Assembly: GCA_937926195.1 (NCBI GenBank)
Contig: CALEXZ010000028.1
Span: forward strand, 1 to 34,877
DNA from: an uncultured Actinomyces sp.
GTDB taxonomy: Bacteria; Actinomycetota; Actinomycetes; Actinomycetales; Actinomycetaceae
DNA: 34,877 nucleotides
Direction: 5' to 3'
Shown in pieces: positions 22,443 to 30,165 of the stretch. The position numbers and the translations under genes were made by a program. How positions within the stretch are numbered: the first letter of the stretch is position 1; every line of letters begins with the position of its first letter. A model generated the notes under the pieces. The model saw only the letters and a program-made list of their open reading frames with translations, did not search any database and was not told the DNA's origin.

Positions 22443-23117
22443 TCAGCCCCGCCTGCGGCGCGGGTCGACCGCGCCGGTGCGTCGCGCCGCCGCCTGGGCC
22501 TGGGCCCACCGGCGCTGGGCGGGGGTGCGGGCACTGGCACGCACCGACCCTCCAGCCGACACCATCTCGGTGCCGCCGTCCACGCCGGTGCCGCCTCCGC
22601 GCCACCCGTGGCAGATCGCCTGGGCGAGCGCGTCCGCGGCGTCGGCGGGCCGGGGCGCCTGCGTCAGGCCGAGGATGCGCGCCACCATGGTCTGCACCTG
22701 GGTCTTGTCCGCCGTGCCGCTGCCGGTGACGGCGGCCTTGGCCTCGCTGGGCGTGTGCTGAGCGACCTCGAGGCCGCTGCGGGCCCCGGCGAGCATCGCC
22801 ACGCCCATGACCTGGGCCACCCCGATGACCGAGCGCAGGTTGTCCTGGGCGAAGACGCGCTCCACCGACAGGCTCGTGGGCCCCAGCCGGGCGATCCAGT
22901 CGTCCAGGGCCTCGGCGATGGCCAGGAGCCTGAGCTCGGGGCTGAGCGAGGGGGGCGTACGCACGACACCCACCTCCACGAGCCTCACGCTCCGGCGCGG
23001 GTCGATGTCCACGCAGCCCAGCCCGCAACGGGTGAGCCCGGGATCGACCCCCAGGACCCGCTGCTGGGCGACGAGGGCCTGGCGCGAGCGTCCCGGGCCC
23101 GTCGGGCGCGAGCTCAG
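22443..23117 (-). CDS. ruvC: Holliday junction resolvase RuvC with an apparent CTG start
   Basis: The endonuclease cuts Holliday junctions symmetrically. All four acidic catalytic residues are present in one frame: Asp25 in RVLGVDPGLTRCGLG, Glu86 in SVERVF, and Asp158 and Asp161 in PADAADALA (numbered from CTG). Yet the first legal start, GTG 23010-23012, lies after the catalytic Asp25; upstream to the preceding in-frame stop there is no ATG, GTG or TTG. CTG 23115-23117 overlaps the yebC TGA (CTGA) with GAGGA 6 bases upstream, giving 224 residues, and is the best candidate; CTG 23052-23054, inside the VLGVDPG motif, lacks an SD. An automated call at 23012 would give a 189-residue inactive protein. 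A sequencing error is possible but not needed to explain the data. Confidence 0.88.
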   Translation of the reverse strand: MSSRPTGPGRSRQALVAQQRVLGVDPGLTRCGLGCVDIDPRRSVRLVEVGVVRTPPSLSPELRLLAIAEALDDWIARLGPTSLSVERVFAQDNLRSVIGVAQVMGVAMLAGARSGLEVAQHTPSEAKAAVTGSGTADKTQVQTMVARILGLTQAPRPADAADALAQAICHGWRGGGTGVDGGTEMVSAGGSVRASARTPAQRRWAQAQAAARRTGAVDPRRRRG

Positions 23118-23884
23118 TCCTCGTCCTCGGCGAGCTGGGCGGCCACCTCGGCGGAGATCTCGACGGAGGTGAAGACGTTCTGCACGTCGTCGAGGTCCTC
23201 AAGCGCGTCGATGAGGCGCATGACCTTGCGGGCCCCCTCGACGTCCACCTCGATGCGGGTGCCGGCGACGAACTGGGACTCGGCGGAGTCGTACTCCATG
23301 CCGGCGCCCGTCACGGCGTCGCGCACGGCCACGAGGTGCTGCGGCTCGGAGATGATCTCGTAGCTCTCCGCTCCCTCGACGACCTCCTCGACGTCGGCCC
23401 CGGCCTCGAGGACGGCCATGAGGATGGAGTCCTCGTCGACGCCGTCGGCCTTGGCGACCTCGACGACGCCCTTGCGCGAGAAGTTGTAGGCGACGGAGCC
23501 CGGGTCGGCGAGGCTGCCGCCGGTTCGGCTGAAGGCCACGCGCACGTCGGAGGCGGCGCGGTTGCGGTTGTCGGTGAGGCACTCGACGAGGAAGGCGACG
23601 CCGGCGGGGCCGTAGCCCTCGTACATGATGGTCTGCCAGTCGGCGCCGCCGGCCTCCTCGCCGGAGCCGCGCTTGACGGCCCGGGTGATGTTGTCGGCGG
23701 GCACCGAGTTGCGCTTGGCCTTCTGGATGGCGTCGAAGAGCGTCGGGTTGCCGGCGGGGTCACCGCCGCCGGTGCGGGCCGCGACCTCGATGTTCTTGAT
23801 GAGGCGGGCGAAGAGCTTGCCGCGCTTGGCGTCGATGGCGGCCTTCTTGTGCTTGGTGGTCGCCCACTTGGAGTGTCCCGACAT
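23114..23884 (-). CDS. yebC: YebC/PmpR-family regulatory or translation-associated protein
   Basis: At 256 residues this is normal for the family. It opens with the diagnostic MSGHSKWATTKHKKAAIDAKRG and contains KNIEVAARTGGGDPAGNP and MYEGYGPAGVAFLVECLTDN. YebC proteins were first described as DNA-binding transcriptional regulators and a paralogue group aids translation through polyproline; which applies here cannot be told. ATG 23882-23884 is set by the conserved N-terminus, and an AGGGGG lies about 5 bases upstream; the longer upstream frame is not conserved. It is the first gene of yebC-ruvC and overlaps ruvC by four bases at 23114-23117. Confidence 0.94.
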   Translation of the reverse strand: MSGHSKWATTKHKKAAIDAKRGKLFARLIKNIEVAARTGGGDPAGNPTLFDAIQKAKRNSVPADNITRAVKRGSGEEAGGADWQTIMYEGYGPAGVAFLVECLTDNRNRAASDVRVAFSRTGGSLADPGSVAYNFSRKGVVEVAKADGVDEDSILMAVLEAGADVEEVVEGAESYEIISEPQHLVAVRDAVTGAGMEYDSAESQFVAGTRIEVDVEGARKVMRLIDALEDLDDVQNVFTSVEISAEVAAQLAEDED

Positions 23885-23971
23885 ATGTCCCCCTGGAAGT
23901 CGAAGGTGGCTCGCCGCCCGGGCCGGGCGCGGTGGCGAGAGGAGCCCGCGCACCGCCGGGCACAGCCCACG

Positions 23972-24008
23972 GGGCACGGAAGACCTGCGCAAGCCTAACG
24001 CCGTGCCC
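23972..24008. promoter_or_regulatory. Inverted repeat around a candidate yebC -10 box
   Basis: GGGCACGG (23972-23979) and CCGTGCCC (24001-24008) are perfect 8-base arms separated by 21 bases. On the minus strand the spacer contains TAGGCT (23992-23997), a TAnnnT -10 candidate about 110 bases upstream of yebC. The rest of the 246-base gap is GC-rich with no other clear signal apart from a GC palindrome near 24008-24022. Confidence 0.25.
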
Positions 24009-24130
24009 GCGCCCGGGGCGCGAGCGAGCCCACGTCGTCGCTCCTCGGCGGTGAGGCGCTGGTCACGGCCTCGCGCGGCGGGCGACCTCACCGGTGCGCG
24101 CGGCGGCAGGCCGTGTGCTCCCGGCGGTCC

Positions 24131-24739
24131 TCAGTCGTCCTCGACGAGGACGCGCACCCGCCCGTCCCAACCCGTGAGCAGCTCGCGCGCCAGCCGGGGC
24201 AGGATTCGGGGGTAGACGGTCAGCCCCTCGGCGACCGCGGCGTCGAGCTCGTCCAGGCCCCACCAGCGCAGGGAGTCGAGGACCTCCTTCTCCAGCTCCG
24301 TCCAGCCGCCCCGGTCGATCGGTCCCGTCGGGCCCGGCCGGGCGAGGAAGAACTCCTCGTCCTGGCGGCAGGTGACAAGGTGGAAGGAGAAGCGCGAGCT
24401 GCGTCTGAGGACCGGGCCGACAAGGTCCTTCTCATGAAGGACGATGCCGGTCTCCTCCGCCAGCTCGCGCAGCGCGGCACGGCGCGGCGCCTCGCCGTCG
24501 AGCAGGCCGCCGCCGGGGGTGAAGGCCCACGAGTGCCCGTTGTCACCGAAGTCGTGGCCGACGACCAGCAGGATCTCAGGATCGGGGCTCTCGCGCAGGG
24601 CGAGGACCCGCGCGGCCCGCCGGGCGGGCAGGCCCTCGTCGTTGAGCCGCCACTCGGTCGGGTCGATGAGCTCGGTCCAGTTCTCGGGCACCCGCTCCGG
24701 GTCCCGTCCGTCCTCTCTCAGGTGCGGTGCTGTGCGCAT
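24131..24739 (-). CDS. Nudix hydrolase
   Basis: This 202-residue protein has a perfect Nudix box at 77-99: Gly77, Glu83, then REL (91-93), Glu95-Glu96 and Gly98-Ile99 (GX5EX7REUXEEXGU). The enzyme hydrolyses a nucleoside diphosphate linked to another group, using Mg2+ bound by the box glutamates. The segment before the box (HSWAFTPGGG) and the C-terminal WWGLDELDAA resemble pyrophosphohydrolases of mixed substrate range; the substrate is unknown. It lies 12 bases after the PrsW gene and ends the long thrS-to-Nudix unit. A Nudix gene near pimA is also found in mycobacteria (Rv2609c, from memory). Confidence 0.92.
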   Translation of the reverse strand: MRTAPHLREDGRDPERVPENWTELIDPTEWRLNDEGLPARRAARVLALRESPDPEILLVVGHDFGDNGHSWAFTPGGGLLDGEAPRRAALRELAEETGIVLHEKDLVGPVLRRSSRFSFHLVTCRQDEEFFLARPGPTGPIDRGGWTELEKEVLDSLRWWGLDELDAAVAEGLTVYPRILPRLARELLTGWDGRVRVLVEDD

Positions 24740-24751
24740 GGGTCTCGTTCC

Positions 24752-25969
24752 TCAGCGGCCCAGGAAGACCTGCTTGCAGCGGCGCACGACGCCCAGCAGC
24801 TGGGTCTCCCTGGCGGCGTAGTCGGCCTCGGCGTGGCCGCTCAGAGCGTGCTGGCGCAGGGCCGCCAGCTGGAGCGAGGCGCTGAGGAAGTCCCTCATGG
24901 CGAGCTCGACGGCCGGTCCGCGGGCCTTGGCCCAGCGCCGTGCCGCGGCTCTCCCGGAGCCGGTGGTGAGCATCGTGACCTCGGCGGGGGCGTACCACCC
25001 GGCGCGCGCGTAGTCCGACAGCCGCATGCGCATCGTGCGCCGCTCGCCCACGCGCAGGGCGATGACGATGCCGATGCAGGCGAGGAAGAAGGGCACCTCG
25101 GTGAACAGGTACATCTCCATGCGCACAGACACCACGCCGTTCCAGAAGGCGTGCAGGGCGATGGCTCCGGCCAGCCCGATGGGTGTCATCCACACCCAGG
25201 CCCAGCGCGAGCGGCGGCGGACACTGAGCCCGATGGCGATGCCTGTGCAGGCGGTGAAGGTGACGTGTGCGAAGGGCGAGGCCAGTCCGCGTATGACGAA
25301 GACACCGAGGATGTTGTCGGAGTAGCGGGCGAAGTAGAGGATGTTCTCCGCGAAGGCGAAGCCCGCGGCGGTGACGGCCGCGTAGACGATGCCGTCGACG
25401 GGCCCGTCGAAGGAGCGGCGCCGCAGCAGGAAGATGAGCAGGACGCCCAGGCCCTTGGTGCCCTCCTCGATGAGAGGGGCGGCGACGACGGCCGAGACCA
25501 TCTCGGCGCCGTCGACGTCCCCGGTGTTCGCCATGATGAGCAGCGCGGCGGTCGTGTTGACGATCATCGACACGACGGTGGCCACGCCGGCTCCCCACAG
25601 GAAGGCAGCGAGGAGCACGCCCCGTGGCTCCGGCTCCCAGCGGTCGATCCACCGGACGGTGACCAGGACGATACCCAGCGGGACGAGGGCGAGCAGGCTG
25701 GGAAGGATGAGGGCGCGCGCCTGGCCGGCCTCGGCGTAGACGGCGTACAGCACGACGCACAGCCCCAGCCCGCCCAGCGCGGCCAGCACCCAGGTCGCGA
25801 TGTCCCCGGCGCGACGGCGCCTGAGCGCTTTCGGCTGGGCCCACCCGCCGACAGCCAGGGCGCCGGCACCCACCGGACCGGGTGCGGGCTGGCCCGCCTG
25901 CGCTGCGGCGTAGGTGCTGCGCTGGTACCCCGCGCGCGGGCTCCAGCCGGCTGCCGGGTGCTGTGTCAC
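24752..25969 (-). CDS. PrsW-family intramembrane glutamic protease
   Basis: This 405-residue integral membrane protein has eight or so helices. The PrsW signatures are all present: APLIEEGTKG with Glu168-Glu169, DGIVYAAVTAAGFAFAENILY with Glu208-Asn209, SPFAHVTFTACTG with His235, and ALHAFWNG with His273. PrsW of Bacillus cuts the anti-sigma factor RsiW, and the family includes CAAX-type proteases. The first 50 residues are a cytoplasmic Pro/Ala/Gly-rich tail and the last 90 are soluble. Start GTG 25967-25969 overlaps the stop of the LemA-like gene by four bases. No anti-sigma factor gene is in the window, so the target is unknown. Confidence 0.9.
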   Translation of the reverse strand: MTQHPAAGWSPRAGYQRSTYAAAQAGQPAPGPVGAGALAVGGWAQPKALRRRRAGDIATWVLAALGGLGLCVVLYAVYAEAGQARALILPSLLALVPLGIVLVTVRWIDRWEPEPRGVLLAAFLWGAGVATVVSMIVNTTAALLIMANTGDVDGAEMVSAVVAAPLIEEGTKGLGVLLIFLLRRRSFDGPVDGIVYAAVTAAGFAFAENILYFARYSDNILGVFVIRGLASPFAHVTFTACTGIAIGLSVRRRSRWAWVWMTPIGLAGAIALHAFWNGVVSVRMEMYLFTEVPFFLACIGIVIALRVGERRTMRMRLSDYARAGWYAPAEVTMLTTGSGRAAARRWAKARGPAVELAMRDFLSASLQLAALRQHALSGHAEADYAARETQLLGVVRRCKQVFLGR

Positions 25970-26604
25970 TGCGTGTCCTCGTCTCGTGCGGTGGGTGGCG
26001 TCTCGGGGGCGAGGTCGTCATCCATGTCGAAGGTGCGCGGCAGGGGCGCGTGCCCGGCGAGCCGGAAGAGGCGCACCACCCTGCTGCTCCGCAGCCGCCT
26101 GGCCTCGGCGACGTGGGTGTCGTGGAAGCGCCGGGCGAGCACGAGCCGGTAGCCGGCGCGCTCCAGCCGGGTCAGGCTCTCGGCCGCCAGGGGGCTCAGC
26201 GCGAGCTCGTCGCGCACCTGCGGTCCCAGGACGGCGCGGGCGACCCTCGACAGGTCCGACTCGATCGCGGCCCGGCTGCGCTGCGGGACGCACGGGCGCT
26301 GGGCGTCGGCGGCCGTCACGGGGTCCAGGCCGTCGTCGACCAGGGGGCTGTCGCACTCCAAGGCGTCGTGGGCGGCGCGTGAGAGCAGCAGCGCTGAGGC
26401 GGCGTCGAGGGCCCCGGAGGCGGCGAGCTCGGCCGCGGCCTGGGCGCGGTGGACGAGCTGTGTCTCCAGGGTCGCCCTGGCTCCCAGCACCTGCCGGTGG
26501 AGCCTGTCGACCCTCAGGGCGTGGGCGTACAGGGCCCATCCGGCCCCCACCACCGTGAGTAGCAGCAGGAGGACGCCCAGCGCCCCCGCCCAGCCGCCGC
26601 TCAC
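25966..26604 (-). CDS. LemA-like membrane protein (hypothetical)
   Basis: This 212-residue protein has one membrane helix at about 5-27 followed by a charged helical domain. The stretch RVDRLHRQVLGARATLETQLVHRAQAAAELA and the C-terminal ARRFHDTHVAEARRLRSSRVVRLFRLAGHAPLPRTF resemble the first and last helices of LemA proteins, in which a long helical bundle ends in a conserved Asn/Phe-rich motif; here the Asn residues are mostly replaced, so similarity is structural rather than strict. Two Cys (in LECDSP and RPCVPQ) could form a disulfide if exported. Start GTG 26602-26604 overlaps the pimA stop and its own stop overlaps prsW, so it is made together with both. Function unknown. Confidence 0.6.
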   Translation of the reverse strand: MSGGWAGALGVLLLLLTVVGAGWALYAHALRVDRLHRQVLGARATLETQLVHRAQAAAELAASGALDAASALLLSRAAHDALECDSPLVDDGLDPVTAADAQRPCVPQRSRAAIESDLSRVARAVLGPQVRDELALSPLAAESLTRLERAGYRLVLARRFHDTHVAEARRLRSSRVVRLFRLAGHAPLPRTFDMDDDLAPETPPTARDEDTQ

Positions 26605-27791
26605 CGCTCGCTCCCGTCGAGGACGCCCCGCAGGCGTCCCACCATGGTGCGCGCCTCAGGACCGGGGGCGACGCGGGCGTGGGCGATGGACAGCGCCATG
26701 TCGTAGACGTCGAGGACGGCGTCGGTCACCGTCGCCCAGTCGTAGCGCCCGACGACGGTGTCGGCGGCCTGGCGTCGCGCGTCGGCGGCCTCGGGGTGGG
26801 TGAGCACGTCGATGATGACGCGCGCGAGGTCGGCGCTGTCGCCGTTGCTGAAGAGCGCGCCGTAGCGGCCGCCGCCCAGGACGTCGGAGAAGGCGGTCAG
26901 GTCCGAGGCGATGACGCGGGTGCCGGCCGCCATGGCCTCGACGAGGACGATGCCGAAGGACTCCCCTCCGGTCTGGGGGGCCACGTAGCAGGTAGAGGAG
27001 GCCAGCAGCGCGGCCTTGTCCTCGTCACTGACGCCGCCGAGGAACTGCACGTGCTCGCCGTGGCGTGCCAGGGCCGCACGCTGCTCTCCGGCGTCTCCGC
27101 GCCCGGCGATGAGGAAACGGGCGCCGGGGACGGTCTCAAGGACGGGACCGATGGCGCCGGCGAGGACCTCAAGGCCCTTACGGGGCTCGTCGAGGCGTCC
27201 GAGGAAGGCGACGGTCGGGGCCTGGGCGGTGCCCGCGTACCGCGTGTCGTCCTTGGGGGCTGCCGCGAAAGGAGCCACGCTCACACCGTTGGGGATGACG
27301 ACGGCGTCGCCCCCGTGGAAGTGGACGAGGGTGCGCCGCGCCTCCTCGGAGACGGCGATGCGCGCGGCGATGCGCTCAACGAGCGGGACGGTCGCCGGGG
27401 ACAGGAACTCGCGGGCCAGCGAGCGGTCCATCGCCGCGTGGAAGGTCGCCACGACGGGCGCCTGCGCGGCCTGCAGGACGAGCATGCCGACGCTGGGGGT
27501 GATGGGCTCGTGGATGTGGATGAGGTCGTAGCCCCCCTCGTCGAGCCAGCGGCGCGCGCGACGCGCGACGACGGGACCGAAGTTGAGCCGGGCCACCGAG
27601 CCGTTGTAGGGGATGGCGACCGAGGCGCCCGCGCTGGTGACGCCCTCGGGCAGGACGGTGTCCTCGCCTGCGGGGGCGAGGATGCCCACCTCGTGGCCGC
27701 GTCGGCGCAGCTCGGAGGCGAGGTCGAGCACATGGACCTGCACCCCGCCGTGGGCGTCGAGGGAGTAGGGGCACACGAGCCCGATCCTCAT
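26601..27791 (-). CDS. pimA: Phosphatidylinositol alpha-mannosyltransferase PimA
   Basis: This 396-residue GT4-family glycosyltransferase moves mannose from GDP-mannose to phosphatidylinositol at the inner face of the membrane, the first step of PIM synthesis. The N-terminal MRIGLVCPYSLDAHGGVQVHV has the PimA Gly-Gly loop, IHIHEPITPS and TFHAAMDRS line the acceptor site, and the C-terminal domain has the GDP-sugar motif VAFLGRLDEPRKGLEVL and the EX7E-like GGESFGIVLVEAMAAGTRVI. Its neighbours (pgsA, acyltransferase, HIT, thrS) are exactly those of pimA in mycobacteria. Overlaps of four bases join it to the acyltransferase upstream (27788-27791) and the LemA-like gene downstream. Confidence 0.95.
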   Translation of the reverse strand: MRIGLVCPYSLDAHGGVQVHVLDLASELRRRGHEVGILAPAGEDTVLPEGVTSAGASVAIPYNGSVARLNFGPVVARRARRWLDEGGYDLIHIHEPITPSVGMLVLQAAQAPVVATFHAAMDRSLAREFLSPATVPLVERIAARIAVSEEARRTLVHFHGGDAVVIPNGVSVAPFAAAPKDDTRYAGTAQAPTVAFLGRLDEPRKGLEVLAGAIGPVLETVPGARFLIAGRGDAGEQRAALARHGEHVQFLGGVSDEDKAALLASSTCYVAPQTGGESFGIVLVEAMAAGTRVIASDLTAFSDVLGGGRYGALFSNGDSADLARVIIDVLTHPEAADARRQAADTVVGRYDWATVTDAVLDVYDMALSIAHARVAPGPEARTMVGRLRGVLDGSER

Positions 27792-28813
27792 GACATCTCC
27801 TCCCCCGTCGCGCGGGTGGGCAGCGGGTGCGAGCCGTCCTGCTGCTCCTGCTCGCGCGCGTGCGCGCGTGCCAGGCGCTCGGGGTCGAGGTCGGCGTCGA
27901 AGACGGGCTGGAGCATGTGCCAGTCCGTGGCGTGGGCGACGAGGTCCGGGGTGAGGGCGCTGACCCAGGCCCGGGTCCAGGCCACGACGCGCTCGCGCGT
28001 GCCCGGCCCGGCGCCGTCGGGCTCCTCGACCTTGTGGATGCTCAGGACGATGCCCCAGGGGCCGCCTGCGGCCCGACGGCGCTCGCCGTTCAGGCGCTCG
28101 TAGGAGATGCAGGCGCGGTACAGGGGCAGCCCCAGGCGCACGGCGAGGGCGGCCGGGCCGGCGGCGGCCCTCATGGCGTGCCCGGCCACATCCACCTGGA
28201 CACCGGCTGAGGACAGGTCGCGGTCGGCGAGCAGGGCGATGACGTAGCGGCCCTGTCCGGCGGCGTCGAGGAGCTGGTCGAAGACCCTCTCGCCGTGGCG
28301 CTGGCCGATGACCCTCATGCCGATGCCCTCGCGGAAGGCGACGAACTGCCTGAAGAGGTCGTCGGGCTCCAGGTGCTCGGCGACGGTGAGGACCTGCGCC
28401 AGCTCCGCGCAGACCCAGGCTCCCGCGAGGTCCCAGTTGCCCATGTGGGGCAGCGCGACGACGACCGATCCGGTGGCGAGGTCCTGGCGCAGCCGCGGAT
28501 CGATGTCCGGGCGCACGCGGGCACGACGCTGGTCGGGGGTCGTGGCGGGCAGGGCGAAGGCCTCGTAGAAGTAGCGCATGTAGGAGCGCATGCCCGCGCG
28601 GGTGGCGCGCTCAAGCTCGGCGGGGGCGGCGTCGGGAAGCAGGCGTGCGAGGTTGCGGCGCAGCTGGCCCACGCCGTTGCGCCGTCCCTGGATGCGGTGC
28701 AGCAGCCAGGTGGCGTCGGCACCGAGGCGGGACAGCGCGTAGCCTGCCCGCGCGGGCAGGCGGGGCACGTAGCGCCAGGCGAGGCGGTAGAGGTCAGCGG
28801 TGGTGGGGCTCAC
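27788..28813 (-). CDS. Lauroyl/palmitoyl acyltransferase, PatA-like (PIM acylation)
   Basis: This 341-residue LpxL/HtrB-type acyltransferase probably puts a fatty acid on the 2-linked mannose of PIM1. The catalytic HX4D motif is His123-Asp128 in LPHMGNWDLA, and the downstream AGPAALAVRLGLPLYRA acceptor motif is present. The start is set at GTG 28811-28813, overlapping the pgsA stop (28810-28812); 45 residues further upstream are open but overlap pgsA and are Arg/Gly/Ala-rich with no homology, so the longer frame is rejected. It ends in an ATGA overlap with pimA. The mycobacterial counterpart is PatA (Rv2611c). Confidence 0.92.
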   Translation of the reverse strand: MSPTTADLYRLAWRYVPRLPARAGYALSRLGADATWLLHRIQGRRNGVGQLRRNLARLLPDAAPAELERATRAGMRSYMRYFYEAFALPATTPDQRRARVRPDIDPRLRQDLATGSVVVALPHMGNWDLAGAWVCAELAQVLTVAEHLEPDDLFRQFVAFREGIGMRVIGQRHGERVFDQLLDAAGQGRYVIALLADRDLSSAGVQVDVAGHAMRAAAGPAALAVRLGLPLYRACISYERLNGERRRAAGGPWGIVLSIHKVEEPDGAGPGTRERVVAWTRAWVSALTPDLVAHATDWHMLQPVFDADLDPERLARAHAREQEQQDGSHPLPTRATGEEMS

Positions 28814-29469
28814 GGACGTCCGCCCTCGCCGGCCGCGGGCTCCTGCTCCGCAGGGGCGCCGAGCTGGCTGCGCACGGTGAGCACCCGCTGCGCCACGGTG
28901 ACGAGCGAGCCGAGCGCGACCAGGCACAGGGCCGCGGTGAGCGCCCACGGCGGGGCACCGAGGCCGACGGCGACGACGCCCACGGCGGCGACGACGAGGC
29001 GGTCGGTGCGCTCGGCGACGCCCACCGAGGCCTGCGCCCCCATGGACTCCGCCTTCGCGCGGGCGTAGGAGACGACCTCGGCCAGGACGACGGCCGCCAG
29101 GCCCCCGACGATCGTCGTCGTACGCAGGGTGCCGTCCTGCATGTGCAGTGCGGCCCAGGCGACGAGCGAACCGAAGATCGCGCCGTCGGCGATGCGGTCC
29201 ATGGTGGAGTCGAGGAAGGCGCCGAAGACCGAGCTGGTGCCGGTGGCCCGGGCGAGGATGCCGTCGAAGGAGTCCGCGACGACCACGAGCGCCAGGAGTC
29301 CCACGCCCAGGAGGAAGCGCCCCTGCGGCAGGGTGGTGACGGCGACGGCGACCGTGAGGACCGTGCCGGTGACGGTGAGCATGTTCGGGGTGACGCCGAT
29401 GCGGGCGAGCGCCAGCGCCGGTCGGGTGAACAGGGCCTTGGTCAGGCCGCGTCCGTGCTGTCCGAGCAT
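28810..29469 (-). CDS. pgsA: Phosphatidylinositol phosphate synthase (CDP-alcohol phosphatidyltransferase)
   Basis: This 219-residue membrane enzyme joins CDP-diacylglycerol and inositol-1-phosphate to make phosphatidylinositol phosphate, the lipid on which PIMs are built. The CDP-alcohol motif is complete: Asp66, Asp69-Gly70, Ala73-Arg74, Gly83, Asp87 and Asp91 (DX2DGX2ARX8GX3DX3D). About six hydrophobic helices are visible. ATG 29467-29469 lies 36 bases after the HIT gene stop, and its stop overlaps the acyltransferase start. Context with pimA makes PIP synthase far more likely than phosphatidylglycerol phosphate synthase. Confidence 0.93.
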   Translation of the reverse strand: MLGQHGRGLTKALFTRPALALARIGVTPNMLTVTGTVLTVAVAVTTLPQGRFLLGVGLLALVVVADSFDGILARATGTSSVFGAFLDSTMDRIADGAIFGSLVAWAALHMQDGTLRTTTIVGGLAAVVLAEVVSYARAKAESMGAQASVGVAERTDRLVVAAVGVVAVGLGAPPWALTAALCLVALGSLVTVAQRVLTVRSQLGAPAEQEPAAGEGGRP

Positions 29470-29505
29470 GGTGTCCTCGTGGTCGTGTTCGGGTTGTCAG
29501 GCAGG

Positions 29506-30165
29506 CTACCGCTCGGCGGTGGCGACGGAGGGTGCGGTGTCCCAGGCGGCGGCGAGCATGTCGCGCTGCTCGCCCAGGAGCTGGGGCACGGGCTTAGTCC
29601 TGCCGATGATCGGCATGAAGTTGGCGTCACCGGTCCAGCGCGGCACGACGTGCTGGTGCAGGTGGGCCGCGATCCCCGCCCCCGCGACCTCGCCCTGGTT
29701 CATGCCGAGGTTGAAGCCGTGGGGGTGGCACACGGCCCGCAGGACCTCCATCGCGCGGGCGGTGAGCCTGCCGATCTCGACGCGCTCGGCATCCTCGGCA
29801 TCGGTCCAGTCCGACACGTGGCGGTAGGGGCACACGAGCAGGTGGCCGGTGTTGTACGGGTAGAGGTTCATGAGCACGTAGGCGCGCTGCCCGCGGTGCA
29901 CGATGAGGGAGGACTCGTCGGTGCGGTCGGGGGCGGCGCAGAAGGGGCACTGGGCCTCGGAGGCGTCCGACGGCTTGTCCTGGCCCCCGATGTAGACCAT
30001 CCGGTGGGGCGTCCACAGGCGGCCGAAGGGCTCGGGGGCGTCAGGGTGCTGGAAGGGGTGCTCGACGGTGACGGGCCCGTGCGGTCCGGCGACGACGGTG
30101 CCCTGGATGCCGTCGAGGCAGGGGGCACCGCCGTGCGGAGCCTCGTCGGGCCTGGGCGCGCTCAC
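29506..30165 (-). CDS. HIT-family hydrolase/phosphorylase (AP4A phosphorylase-like)
   Basis: This 219-residue nucleotide-binding protein has the histidine triad His168-Leu-His170-Gln-His172 (HLHQHVVPR), two Cys in CPFC (73-76) that with His bind zinc in several family members, and the conserved NLYPYNTGHLLVCPYRHV. The mycobacterial counterpart in this position, Rv2613c, is an AP4A phosphorylase acting on diadenosine tetraphosphate, a by-product of aminoacyl-tRNA synthetases. Start GTG 30163-30165 overlaps the thrS stop by four bases; the long frame continuing into thrS is a shadow. It is coupled to thrS upstream and followed by pgsA after 36 bases. Confidence 0.93.
   Translation of the reverse strand: MSAPRPDEAPHGGAPCLDGIQGTVVAGPHGPVTVEHPFQHPDAPEPFGRLWTPHRMVYIGGQDKPSDASEAQCPFCAAPDRTDESSLIVHRGQRAYVLMNLYPYNTGHLLVCPYRHVSDWTDAEDAERVEIGRLTARAMEVLRAVCHPHGFNLGMNQGEVAGAGIAAHLHQHVVPRWTGDANFMPIIGRTKPVPQLLGEQRDMLAAAWDTAPSVATAER

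Noticed and set aside
22381..23202. 273-residue minus frame overlapping ruvC
   Set aside because: A different frame from the one carrying the RuvC catalytic residues; its product is Arg/Pro/Gly-rich shadow sequence.
23885..24091. 69-residue N-terminal extension of YebC
   Set aside because: The conserved YebC start MSGHSKW is at 23884 with an SD; the extension has no similarity to the family.
28814..28948. 45-residue N-terminal extension of the PatA-like acyltransferase
   Set aside because: It overlaps pgsA, is Arg/Gly/Ala-rich and unlike the family; GTG 28813 overlaps the pgsA stop as in other junctions here.
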